A stretch of DNA of 64,000 bases. Origin: Methylophaga sp. Lineage in GTDB: Bacteria > Pseudomonadota > Gammaproteobacteria > Nitrosococcales > Methylophagaceae. Where the stretch lies: the NCBI GenBank assembly GCA_002706095.1, contig PAJP01000025.1:124001-188000 (forward strand), in the 5' to 3' direction. Position numbers and translations under genes: made by a program. Shown here piece by piece: positions 8,334-18,356 of the stretch. Every line of letters begins with the position of its first letter. Position 1 is the first letter of the stretch. The notes under the pieces are model-generated. The model was not told where the DNA came from. It saw only the letters and a program-made list of their open reading frames with translations, and searched no databases.

Positions 8334-9077
8334 TTATTTAGCGTCAAATACAACACTTGTCGCGACACATTTCCTACCTTCTATTTTTACGTGAACCGTT
8401 GCTTCTTTATTCATATACGCAGGCCCTTTCATGTGTGAAGCAAGAGGTGGGGCTATCGTCAACGTCTTGTCGCAGCGTTCAAATAGACTTTTCTGTGTGA
8501 TATCCCCCGCGTTTAGCTGACGCATAATCATGCTTGAAGGGTGCAAACGAGCCACAAGGACTTTTATCGTGCCCTCAAATTGATAGGCATTATCCTCAGT
8601 TGCTTTGCTTTGGCTTGCCTGTTCTCGCTCGTTTTTGCTTGCCAGTACTTTATAGTCAGTAAATTTGCACCATCTGGCAGAACCACCACTGCTGGTGAGT
8701 TTAACTAGCTGACCATTTAATAACTTTAGCTTCGAGCCTGCGTGTTGCTCAAAAAATAACTTAGCCTCTTTGGCTGAAAAATTCTTATCAAGAAAATAGG
8801 CTCGGCAGTTTGCTGTCCCCGCGTCTTCCTTCTTGAGAAAAGTCAATTGAATAGGTAAGGGGCGTTTGACGTTGAACACGCCTAAACTGAGGGGGTGATC
8901 GACTTTCATGCGATAACTCTGCTCTGCAACGAACTCATGAGCAGCCCATGTTTTTTCATCCTTAAGGATCCCCTCAATATCTCCTATGCTTTCTCTAGAG
9001 AGAGTTGGTTTTGTGCCTCCTGCAAAGGCAGAAAAACTGAGAATAACTGACACAAATAAGAACATCATCTTGAACAT
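8334..9077 (-). CDS. secreted protein of unknown function
   Basis: This 247-residue protein has a clear N-terminal signal peptide: hydrophobic residues 3-17, then an SAFAGG cleavage region, so it is probably periplasmic. The mature part has four Cys residues, spaced such that two disulfides are possible. No known domain was recognised. The start is ATG with GGAG 9 bases upstream. It is not tightly linked to either neighbour. A short lysine/serine-rich segment (residues ~148-160) may be a linker between two small beta-rich domains. Function unknown. Confidence 0.8.
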   Translation of the reverse strand: MFKMMFLFVSVILSFSAFAGGTKPTLSRESIGDIEGILKDEKTWAAHEFVAEQSYRMKVDHPLSLGVFNVKRPLPIQLTFLKKEDAGTANCRAYFLDKNFSAKEAKLFFEQHAGSKLKLLNGQLVKLTSSGGSARWCKFTDYKVLASKNEREQASQSKATEDNAYQFEGTIKVLVARLHPSSMIMRQLNAGDITQKSLFERCDKTLTIAPPLASHMKGPAYMNKEATVHVKIEGRKCVATSVVFDAK

Positions 9078-9620
9078 CTATTACTCCATGTATATTGGTT
9101 GTAGCTTAGGTAAGCAAAGTTAAGTTGCTTAGATTGGATTATCTTTCACGGCTTAAATTTGTGGCTGGATGACAGCCGTTTTTTATAAGACCGGTTTTTT
9201 TGATCAATTGGGAATTGGATACTTTCTGAGTAGAGGCCATGATTATGGCAAGGTATCCGTTCCGAATGGTGTTTGAGTCCTTTTTGTAAACAACTCACTA
9301 CTTTTTAGTAGCTGTAAGAAGTTGTTTATCTTGGTTAAATATTCCATAGTTTGTCACGCTAAGCAACGTTCAATTGTGATGAGCGTTATATTAAGGTTTC
9401 ATAGACCAGATATTATCGTTCGGTCTTTACGTAAAAATGACAGCTATCTTTTTACAGTGAATGTATAAATTTGTGATCAGTGATCGCTCTTAAATCACTT
9501 TTTTGACGATTTAATTCTTATATCCAATTGCAGTAAAACTTGCCCTGAATGAAGTAATGCCTTTTGTATGGCAGATAAATAGATATTCGCTCATTAAAGG
9601 CCCTTGGGAATCAAAATCAA
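9078..9620. other. long intergenic stretch with no gene seen
   Basis: About 540 bp of AT-rich sequence separate the secreted-protein gene from the terminator below. There is no ORF with a ribosome binding site, no tRNA-like cloverleaf and no recognised riboswitch. It could contain a promoter for the minus-strand gene at 9077 or a small RNA, but nothing specific is visible. Confidence 0.5.
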
Positions 9621-9657
9621 AAAGGCCAAACAACTTACGCTGTTTGGCCTTTTTTTA
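9621..9657. terminator. Rho-independent terminator, probably bidirectional
   Basis: AAAGGCCAAACA (9621-9632) and TGTTTGGCCTTT (9641-9652) form a perfect 12-bp stem with an 8-base loop. T-tracts exist in both orientations. It lies just after the HPF-like gene on the minus strand and could also stop transcription from the left. Confidence 0.9.
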
Positions 9658-9675
9658 TTGATAGAAAATAATTAA

Positions 9676-9993
9676 TCAGTGTGATTTCATGCGTTCAATC
9701 GTGGTGGTGAGTACACGTTTGATTTTATCGGTCGCTCCGGTAAACGCTTGTTTAACAGAGGCGGCGTCATGGGTGACCACATTAGGTTGATGACCTTCTA
9801 TGCGAGCTTCAATCAGGCAGCGAATATCATCGGCTCCGCCTCGGTTTTCACTGTTTTGATCGCTTAGGTGGACTTCGATACGAGTGACGTGCTCGTCGAA
9901 GCGTTTAAGAGCGTGTTGTAATTCCTCACGAATCGAATCAGTGAGCGTATCGTCACCTGGAATATGACGATCGGTATTTACCTGAATTTGCAT
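9676..9993 (-). CDS. HPF/RaiA-like ribosome hibernation factor
   Basis: This 105-residue protein belongs to the HPF/RaiA (S30AE) family, which binds the 30S decoding region and inactivates ribosomes in stress or stationary phase. It shows the expected beta-alpha-beta-beta-beta-alpha pattern: the opening strand MQIQVNTDRHI, helix ELQHALKRFDEHV, strand RIEVHLSDQNSE, then a C-terminal helix ending ERMKSH. It is a short form without the long dimerisation domain. AAGGAG sits 6 bases before the ATG. A strong terminator follows 19 bp after the stop, so it is monocistronic. Sequence similarity to E. coli HPF is moderate; family-level assignment is more secure than the exact subtype. Confidence 0.82.
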   Translation of the reverse strand: MQIQVNTDRHIPGDDTLTDSIREELQHALKRFDEHVTRIEVHLSDQNSENRGGADDIRCLIEARIEGHQPNVVTHDAASVKQAFTGATDKIKRVLTTTIERMKSH

Positions 9994-10208
9994 GTTATCT
10001 CCTTGAAAGGTGAATAAACCGCTTTTTATGACAATGTGAATTATTAAAGAATTCCATGGTCATTTTTTATATGGCGTTCATATTGACCTATTTCAAGCAA
10101 CCCCCTTTAACCCAAAGCAAGTCATGGGTAAGGGCAATATTGTTAGACTCAAATATTTATTCTTCCAAAATCTAGTTAAGTTATCGTTTTCACTCAAAGG
10201 AGGACACG

Positions 10209-11525
10209 ATGCAGCACCTTTATAAGTACAGCGCCGCGATCAGTATTATGGCCATCAGTCTCACTGGCTGTGGTGATACCTCAAAAATTGCTTCACAAGC
10301 TGATGTCGGGCCAAATCCCGTCCTGGTCGCGCCAGAATCATCGCTTATTCCTACATTAAATATTGCCCCCGCAGAAGGGTGGCCGATTGATGAAAAACCC
10401 ACTGTTGCTGAAGGGCTGATGGTGAACCGGTTTGCTGTGGATTTAGATCATCCCCGCTGGTTGTATGTCTTACCCAACGGCGATGTATTGGTGGCTGAGT
10501 CAAATGCACCGAAGAGCGAAAGCTCAGATTGGAGCTTTAAATCCTGGATTAAAGGCATGGTATTAGAAGATGCAGGTGCAGCTGTACCTAGTGCTGATCG
10601 CATTACCTTACTTCGTGATGAAGATAACGATGGCGTCGCTGAAACACGGCATGTGTTTTTAGAGAATCTGCATTCACCCTTTGGGATGGAGCTCATCGGC
10701 GATGATTTTTATGTCGCCAATGCTGATGAGATTGTGCGATTCCCCTATGAAGAAGGACAAACTCAAATCACGGCTAAACCAGAGCATGTGACAGATTTAC
10801 CAGGTGGCCCCATTAACCATCACTGGACCAAAAATATTATTGCCAATGAAGATGGCACCAAGCTGTATGCCACCGTGGGTTCCAACAGTAATATTGGTGA
10901 AAACGGCATGGAAGCAGAAGAAAACCGTGCCGCCATTTTAGAAGTGGATTTGCAAACGGGTGAGAAACGCTTATTTGCCTCCGGTTTACGTAATCCAAAT
11001 GGACTGGACTGGCAGCCACAAACTGGTGAACTTTGGACAACGGTCAACGAACGTGACGAAATTGGCAGTGATCTGGTGCCGGACTATATGACCTCAGTTA
11101 AAGAGGGTGCTTTCTATGGCTGGCCTTATAGTTATTATGGACAACATGTCGATACCCGAGTGCAACCACAACGGCCTGAGTTAGTAGAAAAAGCCATCAA
11201 ACCCGATTATGCATTGGGCGCACATACGGCCTCATTGGGCTTGACGTTTTATGAAGCGGATTTACTGGCTGACAAATATCAGAATGGCGCGTTTATTGGA
11301 CAACATGGCTCCTGGAACAGAAAACCGTTAAGTGGCTATAAAGTCATTTTTGTGCCATTTAAAAATGGTAAGCCTGATGGCCTGCCTCAAGAAATCTTGA
11401 CGGAGTTCGTCAATGAAGATGGTGACGCAAGAGGACGTCCGGTCGGTGTGGTCGTGGATAAAATGGGCGGATTATTGGTAGCCGATGATGTCGGTAATAC
11501 CATCTGGCGAGTTAGTCCAGAATAG
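10209..11525 (+). CDS. sorbosone dehydrogenase-like beta-propeller lipoprotein
   Basis: This is a 438-residue lipoprotein: SLTGCG near residue 21 is a lipobox. The mature part is a six-bladed beta-propeller of the L-sorbosone/soluble glucose dehydrogenase family. Recognisable blocks are [11 protein letters not shown] near the start, [29 protein letters not shown] and the final [13 protein letters not shown]. Family members oxidise sugars or aldehydes, often with PQQ, in the periplasm. Substrate and true PQQ dependence cannot be told from sequence. A near-consensus AAAGGAGG ribosome binding site precedes the ATG, and a terminator follows. The pqqA gene elsewhere in this window shows that the host makes PQQ. 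Confidence 0.85.
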   Translation: MQHLYKYSAAISIMAISLTGCGDTSKIASQADVGPNPVLVAPESSLIPTLNIAPAEGWPIDEKPTVAEGLMVNRFAVDLDHPRWLYVLPNGDVLVAESNAPKSESSDWSFKSWIKGMVLEDAGAAVPSADRITLLRDEDNDGVAETRHVFLENLHSPFGMELIGDDFYVANADEIVRFPYEEGQTQITAKPEHVTDLPGGPINHHWTKNIIANEDGTKLYATVGSNSNIGENGMEAEENRAAILEVDLQTGEKRLFASGLRNPNGLDWQPQTGELWTTVNERDEIGSDLVPDYMTSVKEGAFYGWPYSYYGQHVDTRVQPQRPELVEKAIKPDYALGAHTASLGLTFYEADLLADKYQNGAFIGQHGSWNRKPLSGYKVIFVPFKNGKPDGLPQEILTEFVNEDGDARGRPVGVVVDKMGGLLVADDVGNTIWRVSPE

Positions 11526-11560
11526 TCGTTAAGACACATTCAGCAGACTGAAAGAGCAGA

Positions 11561-11597
11561 TTTAGCAGCATCAATATGGTGCTGCTAAACGCTTTTT
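11561..11597 (+). terminator. Rho-independent terminator after the beta-propeller gene
   Basis: TTTAGCAGCA (11561-11570) pairs perfectly with TGCTGCTAAA (11580-11589), followed by CGC and five Ts. The rest of the gap to 11852 shows no gene; it should carry the promoter of the RND operon, but I see no clear consensus. Confidence 0.85.
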
Positions 11598-11852
11598 GTG
11601 TGCGACAAAAAAATGACCAAGCATGAGGGTTACCCCTAAAAAAGTATCTTTTGAGACGCACAGTGATCGATGAATCATCGTTCTCTCGATTCAACCGCTC
11701 AGCGATTTTTTTGAAACGTTAGGAAAATACGGCTATGGTCGATGTGTACTCAAGAAAAGTGGCGTTTTTAGACACAAACCCACTATCAACCAATAGCCTC
11801 TTCAATAAAGAAGTGAAGACAAAATAAGCCATGCCGATAGGATGCTATAACA

Positions 11853-13148
11853 GTGAATATTATGCCTTTGTTTATTATATTTTTTGCCCTTACTCTGTCT
11901 CTATCAGCCTGTGATGGACAAGGTGAGGACAAGAAAAACGAAGGTGCAGCAAAACAGGGCGCGAAGAGTCAGCAAGCTGTAGATGTCGGGTTCATTGAGA
12001 TTAAGCCCATACCCGTTAATCGTAGTGATGAGCTACCCGGACGCGTGGTGTCCTATCAGGTTGCTGAAATCCGGCCACAAGTCAGTGGCATCATTCAGTC
12101 GCGATTGTTTAAAGAAGGGTCATTCGTAGAAGAGGGGCAGCAACTTTATCAGATAGATCCTGCTCGTTATGAAGCAGACTATAAAATGGCCATGGCTAAT
12201 TTGCAGGATGCCAAAGCACGTGAAAAAAACGCAGAACTGCTAGTAAACCGCTATAAGTTGCTCATCCCATCCAATGCCGTGAGTCATCGAGAGTATGACG
12301 ATGCACTTGCCAGTCATGAACAGGCAAAAGCGGCTGTCAGCCTGGCAGAAGCGGAAGTGAAAAATGCAAAAATCAACCTAGATTACACGCGCGTTTATGC
12401 CCCAATAAGCGGCTATATTAGTCCATCAAGTATTACAAAAGGCGCGCTTGTGACATCGCAACAAGAAATGCCGCTTGCCACGGTACGTCAACTTAATCCC
12501 GTTTACGTTGATTTGTCACAATCCGTAGAAGAAGTACGTGATTTGCAAGAACGTCTCTCGGCCTTACGCCTCAATAAAGCCTCCAAAGCCGAGTACGAAG
12601 TCTCACTATATATTGGTAACTCAAAACAACTTTATCCACACAAGGGCACGCTAGATGCCACGGATTTCTCTGTCGGTATGCAGACGGGCGCTATACGTTT
12701 GCGATCTGTGTTCGAAAATCCAAATACGATTCTTTTGCCAGGCATGTTTGTCTGGGCCTCCGTTGAGGAGCTTGGGCGTACCAAAGCGATCGTGATTCCA
12801 CAAAAAAGCGTCATCATTGGTGCTGAGGGTAAAAAGAGTGTGTGGTTAATTGATGCTGACAATAAAGCGAGCAAGCATCCGGTTGAAATTGGGACGGCTT
12901 ATGGCAACAACTGGATTGTGCTCAATGGCCTCGAAACTGGCGATCGTCTGATTGTAGAAGGAACGATGATGCTACGGCCCGGTGCCACTGTGAAGCCTCA
13001 ACAAATGGAAGCCGAGTTGAGTGACATAAGTCCTGATATAGCGCCTGATTCATCCGAAAACGCCTCATCCTCAGCGACTAATGAACATACTCCATCAGAC
13101 AAAGCGGCTCAGAAAGAGGGTCAGCAGAACATGAGCGAGGATCGCTAG
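11853..13148 (+). CDS. RND efflux membrane fusion (periplasmic adaptor) protein, AcrA/MexA-like
   Basis: This 431-residue adaptor links an inner membrane RND pump to an outer membrane channel. It begins with a lipoprotein signal (LSACDG at about residue 22). Next come a barrel-sandwich lipoyl segment (EIRPQVSGIIQSRLF), an alpha-hairpin coiled coil (about residues 110-175), the returning lipoyl half (VYAPISGYISPSS), beta-barrel and membrane-proximal domains, and a Ser/Asn-rich C-terminal tail. The GTG start at 11853 is 9 bases before an in-frame ATG at 11862 that could serve instead. The pump gene starts 2 bp after the stop. No TolC-type gene follows, so the outer membrane partner must be encoded elsewhere. 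Confidence 0.92.
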   Translation: MNIMPLFIIFFALTLSLSACDGQGEDKKNEGAAKQGAKSQQAVDVGFIEIKPIPVNRSDELPGRVVSYQVAEIRPQVSGIIQSRLFKEGSFVEEGQQLYQIDPARYEADYKMAMANLQDAKAREKNAELLVNRYKLLIPSNAVSHREYDDALASHEQAKAAVSLAEAEVKNAKINLDYTRVYAPISGYISPSSITKGALVTSQQEMPLATVRQLNPVYVDLSQSVEEVRDLQERLSALRLNKASKAEYEVSLYIGNSKQLYPHKGTLDATDFSVGMQTGAIRLRSVFENPNTILLPGMFVWASVEELGRTKAIVIPQKSVIIGAEGKKSVWLIDADNKASKHPVEIGTAYGNNWIVLNGLETGDRLIVEGTMMLRPGATVKPQQMEAELSDISPDIAPDSSENASSSATNEHTPSDKAAQKEGQQNMSEDR

Positions 13149-13150
13149 AC

Positions 13151-16100
13151 ATGCTCTCACGCTTTTTTATAGACCGCCCTATCTTCACCTGGGTAATTGC
13201 CATTTTCATCATCGGCTTTGGTTTGTTCTCGCTCTTTGAATTGCCGGTTGAACAATATCCCAGCATTGCACCGCCGAAAGTGTCCATATCCGCTACCTAT
13301 CCTGGCGCATCAGCTGAAACACTTGAAAACACAGTGACACAGGTGATTGAGCAAAATCTGACGGGTATCGATAACCTTCGTTATATTCAGTCGCAAAGCT
13401 CTTCCTCTGGCCGAGCCACCATTACACTGACTTTTGAACCTGGCACTGACACCGATATCGCTCAGGTACAAACTCAAAATAAAGTCTCACAGTCCTTATC
13501 TTCCTTGCCAACGATTGTTCAGCAGTTGGGCGTGCCTGTTGAAAAAGCAGGCAATAGTAACGCGTTGATTATTGGGTTTTACGCCAAAGACGGTTCAATG
13601 GACCGGAATGATATCTCTGACTTTTTGGTATCCAATATTGAAGAACCGCTAAGTCGTGTTGATGGTGTCGGAAAAATTCAAACCTTTGGTGCCGAACATG
13701 CCATGCGGATCTGGCTCGACCCGCGGAGTATGAATAATTTTAATATCACGGCATCAGATGTGATTAATGCTATTCAAGAACAAAATGTGCAACTGGCGAC
13801 AGGTGAGATAGGCGGCACGCCACAGGCAAAAGAACAGCAGATTAATGCCACCATTACCGTGCAGTCTCTGCTTTCTACACCAGCCGAGTTTGAGTCCATT
13901 TTATTAACAGTGCTTGAAGATGGCTCGCAGGTCACTTTGGGAGATGTCGCTCGGGTCGAAATAGGGGCTGAAGACTACAATATTATTGGTCGCTGGAACC
14001 GACAACCAGCATCGGGTATCGCTATTGAACTGGCTTCCGGAGCCAATGTGCTGACGACCATTGAGAACGTCAAAGAACGCGTTAAAGACTTTGAGAGCAT
14101 CATTCCGCCTGGCCTTGAGGTGGTGTACCCCATTGATGTATCAACATTTATTAAGTCGTCTATTTTTAATGTGGTGATGACCCTCTTCATGGCCATCGGT
14201 TTGGTCATTCTGGTCATTTTCATTTTCTTACAAAATATCCGGGCAACATTTATTCCGGCAATTGCTATTCCTATTGTGTTGCTTGGCACATTTGGGGTGA
14301 TATTGACGCTCGGTTATTCAATCAATGTACTCACCCTGTTTGCCCTTGTGCTTGCCATCGGCATGTTGGTGGATGATGCGATAGTGGTTACCGAAAATGT
14401 GGAGACAAAATTAGAGCAAGATCCGGATCGTGATCCTAAAGAAGCCACTCGTGCCGCAATGAAGGAAATTTCTGGCGCACTTGTTGGCACCACGGTGGTT
14501 ATCTGGGCAGTATTTTTACCGATGAGTTTTTTTGAGGGCTCGGTCGGGGTGATTTATCGTCAATTTTCCATCACGATTTCTGTCGCCATGGCGATATCAC
14601 TGTTTATCGCCTTAACCTTATCCCCCTCTCTTTGTGGCGAGATTTTGAAATCAAGAAAAAGCCAAAAAGAGAAAGGATTCTTTGGTTTATTTAATCGTGG
14701 CTTTACGAATCTTCGCCATGGCCATAAAACACTGCTGGACGGTCTGCTTGAAAATAAAGTTGTCTTACCGGCTGTGTTTCTTATCCTCATCGTGATCACC
14801 GCCATCACGCTCATGCGTATTCCCTCATCGTTTCTCCCGGATGAAGATCAGGGCCGTATATTTACTTTATTAACCGGACCACCCAGCTCTTCACTGGTGC
14901 AAACCGTCGAAAAGGTGAAAAAAATAGAAGATTTCTATCTGGATGATGCGGGTGATGCGGTTGACGGCCTTTTTACTGCTGCCGGTTTTAGCTTTTCAGG
15001 TCAGGGACAAAATGTCGGGCTCGCCTTTGTCAAAATGAAGAACTGGGATGAACGCGGTGAAGAAAATAATGTATTCAACATTAAGGACCGGGCAGCGCAG
15101 ACTTTGTCACAAGTTCGTGACGCTATGATCTTTCCTATCGTCCCCCCGGCCATTAGTGCGTTGGGTAATTCCGGTGGCTTTGAGTTTCAGCTTGTTAACC
15201 GTGCCGGCCTTGATCATCAACAGCTTGTTGATGCCACCAATCAGTTTTTAGCGCTCGCCAATCAGAGTCCGCTTTTAACCCAGGTCAGGTTTAATGGCTT
15301 AAATGACAGTCCGCAATACGATCTCAAGATTGATCACATTAAAACACGTGCACTCGGTGTTCCATTAAGCACGGTCAACCAGACACTAAGCTCTGCATTG
15401 GGCGGCACTTACGTTAATGATTTTTTAGAAAATGGACGTATAAAACGCGTTTATGTTCAGGCTGATATCCCCTTCCGTATGCTGCCCGAAGATATCGATG
15501 ACTGGTTCGTTCGCAATAATAATGGCGATATGGTGCAACTGGTAGAAATTGCCTCGGGTGAATGGACTTATGGTTCGCCCAAACTGACACGCTTTAATGG
15601 TGCTGCTTCAAGAGAAATACAGGGATCAACAACACCCGGGGTAAGCTCGGGCGAAGCATTACAGGAAGTATTAAAACTGGCAGAAAAACTGCCTGAAGGA
15701 CTGGATGTGGCCTGGACAGGTTTGTCTTATGAAGAAAAGCAGGCGGGAACGAATACCCTTTTTCTTTATATCGTGTCGGCATTAGCTGTGTTTTTCATCC
15801 TCGCAGCACTTTATGAAAGCTGGGCTATTCCCGTCGCTATTATGCTAACCGTACCACTGGGCATTTTTGGAGCTGTCGTCGCAACCTGGCTCACAGGACA
15901 AGCGAATGATGTGTATTTTCAGGTTGGTCTGTTAATTACGATAGGCCTTGCTGCTAAAAATGCGATTTTGATTGTTGAGTTTGCAAAAAATAATTTCGAA
16001 GAAGGACAAACTGCTTTTGATGCCGCTTATTCAGCAGCACAACAGCGCTTTAGACCTATTTTAATGACCTCGCTCACTTTTATTCTCGGTGTGCTGCCAT

Positions 16101-16291
16101 TAGCATTCGCATCCGGGCCAGGGTCAGCCGCACAAAACGCTATCTCTGTCAGCGTGCTTGGTGGCATATTTACGACGACACTCTTTGTCGTTTTCTTTGC
16201 GCCGTTCCTCTTTATTTGGGTCTATCGTCTTTTTAAAAAGGAAGTTGTGAAAGAGCATCAGACTTCAAATCAGGATGAGAAAAATGCATAG
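13151..16291 (+). CDS. RND multidrug efflux pump, AcrB/MexB (HAE1) type
   Basis: This 1046-residue inner membrane transporter has the normal HAE1 length. It starts with FFIDRPIFTWVIAIFI and carries the PGASAETLENTVTQVIEQ block of the porter domain. The proton relay is present: Asp408-Asp409 in GMLVDDAIVVTENVE of TM4 and Lys936 in GLAAKNAILIVEFAK of TM10. It exports amphipathic drugs, solvents or similar compounds by proton antiport. The specific substrates cannot be predicted. It is translationally linked to the adaptor gene. The following 196 bp hold no gene. No adjacent TetR-type regulator is present, which is less common for this operon type. Confidence 0.95.
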   Translation: MLSRFFIDRPIFTWVIAIFIIGFGLFSLFELPVEQYPSIAPPKVSISATYPGASAETLENTVTQVIEQNLTGIDNLRYIQSQSSSSGRATITLTFEPGTDTDIAQVQTQNKVSQSLSSLPTIVQQLGVPVEKAGNSNALIIGFYAKDGSMDRNDISDFLVSNIEEPLSRVDGVGKIQTFGAEHAMRIWLDPRSMNNFNITASDVINAIQEQNVQLATGEIGGTPQAKEQQINATITVQSLLSTPAEFESILLTVLEDGSQVTLGDVARVEIGAEDYNIIGRWNRQPASGIAIELASGANVLTTIENVKERVKDFESIIPPGLEVVYPIDVSTFIKSSIFNVVMTLFMAIGLVILVIFIFLQNIRATFIPAIAIPIVLLGTFGVILTLGYSINVLTLFALVLAIGMLVDDAIVVTENVETKLEQDPDRDPKEATRAAMKEISGALVGTTVVIWAVFLPMSFFEGSVGVIYRQFSITISVAMAISLFIALTLSPSLCGEILKSRKSQKEKGFFGLFNRGFTNLRHGHKTLLDGLLENKVVLPAVFLILIVITAITLMRIPSSFLPDEDQGRIFTLLTGPPSSSLVQTVEKVKKIEDFYLDDAGDAVDGLFTAAGFSFSGQGQNVGLAFVKMKNWDERGEENNVFNIKDRAAQTLSQVRDAMIFPIVPPAISALGNSGGFEFQLVNRAGLDHQQLVDATNQFLALANQSPLLTQVRFNGLNDSPQYDLKIDHIKTRALGVPLSTVNQTLSSALGGTYVNDFLENGRIKRVYVQADIPFRMLPEDIDDWFVRNNNGDMVQLVEIASGEWTYGSPKLTRFNGAASREIQGSTTPGVSSGEALQEVLKLAEKLPEGLDVAWTGLSYEEKQAGTNTLFLYIVSALAVFFILAALYESWAIPVAIMLTVPLGIFGAVVATWLTGQANDVYFQVGLLITIGLAAKNAILIVEFAKNNFEEGQTAFDAAYSAAQQRFRPILMTSLTFILGVLPLAFASGPGSAAQNAISVSVLGGIFTTTLFVVFFAPFLFIWVYRLFKKEVVKEHQTSNQDEKNA

Positions 16292-16487
16292 GGCCTGTTC
16301 TGAACAGATATGTTGAGATGCATCTTATTGACTAAAAATAGCCGTGCAGAAGTCAGTCGAAAAATGTTTTATGTCACTTTGTTGTTAGCTATACCGCAAA
16401 CTAAGGAAAGATCGGTGCTTTTTACTGTCTTATCGTTTTAAGATAGCTATCATTAATCAGTGAATATCTCGGGAGCCTTTTTCAACG

Positions 16488-17123
16488 ATGAGAAAAAAGT
16501 CTAGCTCACTTACTCTATTGCTCACACTGATATCCGGTGCGCTGGCTTATACCGGCTTGAGTCAGGCAGATGAATCCGCCAATAATGGTCCGGATTGTGA
16601 GAATATCAGTGTCGATTATCTGGATGATCCCTCGCTGACCCGGGCTGAAAAGCTGGCGCGCATGGAGCAAGCGCTGAGTGATTCTCTGCATCGCTTTGAA
16701 TTATGCAATATGGCCATCTCTGCTAATTCATCATCAACCAATAGTGGCAATGGATCTGGCTCTGGTTCAGGTACTGACGGTGGTGGCGATTCAGGAAACG
16801 GTAACGCAGCAGGCGGTGCCAGTGGCACGGAATCTGTTGCCAGTGACACTATGCAGGGCACAGAACAAGCCCCCTCAACCGATACAACGGCTGCCACCGC
16901 AGCAAATTCACAAGAATCTACAGAATCAGGTTCAGGTGACATCTCCGCCTCAGGTAATATCGCTAAGAATGGTAAGATTCCGGAAGATATTCCGCCCGCG
17001 GATAATGATGATGCGATCGCAGCACAAATTCGTGTCGCCGCTGAAGCTGAAACCGATCCAGAGATACGCAAAAAACTCTGGGATGAATACAGAAAATATA
17101 AGGGTATGAACGTTGAACATTGA
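16488..17123 (+). CDS. secreted low-complexity protein, first gene of the channel/vWA cluster
   Basis: This 211-residue protein has a signal peptide (hydrophobic residues 8-22, cleavage near LSQA-DE). The N-terminal globular part (about 28-80) has two Cys residues (C37, C73), with a helix of the type LTRAEKLARMEQAL. Then comes a Ser/Gly/Asn/Thr-rich low-complexity region of about 85 residues. A charged C-terminal helix (DPEIRKKLWDEYRKYKG) ends the protein. The architecture resembles a tethered periplasmic linker protein. No family was recognised. It overlaps the next gene by 11 bp and is the first gene of an eight-gene run on the same strand. A possible GGGAG ribosome binding site lies about 12 bases upstream. 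Confidence 0.75.
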   Translation: MRKKSSSLTLLLTLISGALAYTGLSQADESANNGPDCENISVDYLDDPSLTRAEKLARMEQALSDSLHRFELCNMAISANSSSTNSGNGSGSGSGTDGGGDSGNGNAAGGASGTESVASDTMQGTEQAPSTDTTAATAANSQESTESGSGDISASGNIAKNGKIPEDIPPADNDDAIAAQIRVAAEAETDPEIRKKLWDEYRKYKGMNVEH

Positions 17124-18348
17124 TCGTTTTAGAAAGCCATCCAAGTTTCTTGTCTACCTGCTGGTGATGCTGCATGTGCTCACGGGGTGTGCCACTACAT
17201 CCGGCTCAGGTGTGGATGTTGGACCACGTTCGTCTTCCAGTTTTAGTGAAGATATGTCAAAAACAGCCTACACCGGCCCGAAAATGGATGTGGTGATTCC
17301 TGTTTTCTCGCCGGGCCTTTCTGGCAAGGCAGCCAATTATGAAGAAGAAGGTGTATGGCCGGAACTGCGTCGAGCAGAAGCCAACCGTTTTGCCTATAAA
17401 CTCAAAAAAGCCTTAGATGATACTGGCAAGTTCGGCGCTGTCAGGGTCACGCCAGATAAAACCGCTTCTGGTGATTTATATGTATTAGGCAGTATTGTTG
17501 AGTCAAACGGTCTGGAAATAGAATTTGATATGCAAGTGGTTGATGCCAGCGGCAAAGAGTGGCTGGACGACAATATCGATTACGAAGTGGGCGATGGTTT
17601 TTATAAAAATCCCAGAAATACCGATAAAGACCCGTATGATCCCGCGTTTAATCAAGCAGCAAACGATATAGTTAAAGCCTTACTAAAACAAAAACCATCA
17701 GATTTAAGTACGGTAAAACATATTGCCGACTTACGCTTTGGCGCCAGCTTTAACGATAAAGCCTTTGATGACTATCTCGACACCAGCTCCACCCCTATCA
17801 AATTAACGGGTTTACCTAGCGAGTCCGACCCACTCTATGAACGTGTGAAAGCGATTCGCGTTAAAGAACAGTTATTTGTGGATAATCTACAACCTAACTA
17901 TGCCGCTTTTTCACAAAAAATGAATGACAGTTATCTGACTTGGCAAAAAGCCAGCGCGACAGAACTAAAACTGCAGCAGGAAGCACAGAATGAAAGTCTG
18001 ATGAAGATTATTGGAGGTGCGTTGTTGATTGCAGCAGCGGTAGCCGTCGGCTCCAATGGCAATCGTAATAACAATACCTTAGGCAGAGATATGGTCACCA
18101 TTGCTGGCGGTGTTGGCGGTGCAGTATTAATTACTAGTGGCATTACCTCTCGCGGAGAGGCCAAGTTTCATCAAGATGCTATAAACGAACTGGGCCAGTC
18201 GTTGGATTTGGAAATGTCACCTCAGGTGATTGAGTTTGAAAATCAAAGTACCAAACTGACCGGTAATATGGAGCAGCAGTTCCAACAATGGCGCGCCTTC
18301 ATGGCTCGCATGTATGAGCTTGAATCGACACCCGATAAAGCGCTTTAA
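17113..18348 (+). CDS. lipoprotein with two glycine-rich hydrophobic helices
   Basis: This is a 411-residue lipoprotein: LTGCATT near residue 25 is a lipobox, and the residue after Cys is Ala, which favours outer membrane sorting by the usual +2 rule. Residues ~55-190 look like an alpha/beta domain (MDVVIPVFSPGL; DLYVLGSIVES). This is reminiscent of periplasmic domains that sense or organise envelope assembly, but I do not assign a family. Near residues 297-345 two short hydrophobic segments, IIGGALLIAAAVAVGS and MVTIAGGVGGAVLITSG, form a glycine-zipper-like pair. It overlaps the first cluster gene by 11 bp and the next starts 8 bp later. It may be the outer membrane end of the complex (inference). 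Confidence 0.8.
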   Translation: MNIDRFRKPSKFLVYLLVMLHVLTGCATTSGSGVDVGPRSSSSFSEDMSKTAYTGPKMDVVIPVFSPGLSGKAANYEEEGVWPELRRAEANRFAYKLKKALDDTGKFGAVRVTPDKTASGDLYVLGSIVESNGLEIEFDMQVVDASGKEWLDDNIDYEVGDGFYKNPRNTDKDPYDPAFNQAANDIVKALLKQKPSDLSTVKHIADLRFGASFNDKAFDDYLDTSSTPIKLTGLPSESDPLYERVKAIRVKEQLFVDNLQPNYAAFSQKMNDSYLTWQKASATELKLQQEAQNESLMKIIGGALLIAAAVAVGSNGNRNNNTLGRDMVTIAGGVGGAVLITSGITSRGEAKFHQDAINELGQSLDLEMSPQVIEFENQSTKLTGNMEQQFQQWRAFMARMYELESTPDKAL

Positions 18349-18356
18349 TATTCGTC

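Noticed and set aside
16616-17071. 151-codon minus-strand ORF opposite the first gene of the channel/vWA cluster
   Set aside because: It is the shadow of the Ser/Gly/Asn-rich repeats on the plus strand, where the real gene has a signal peptide and operon context.
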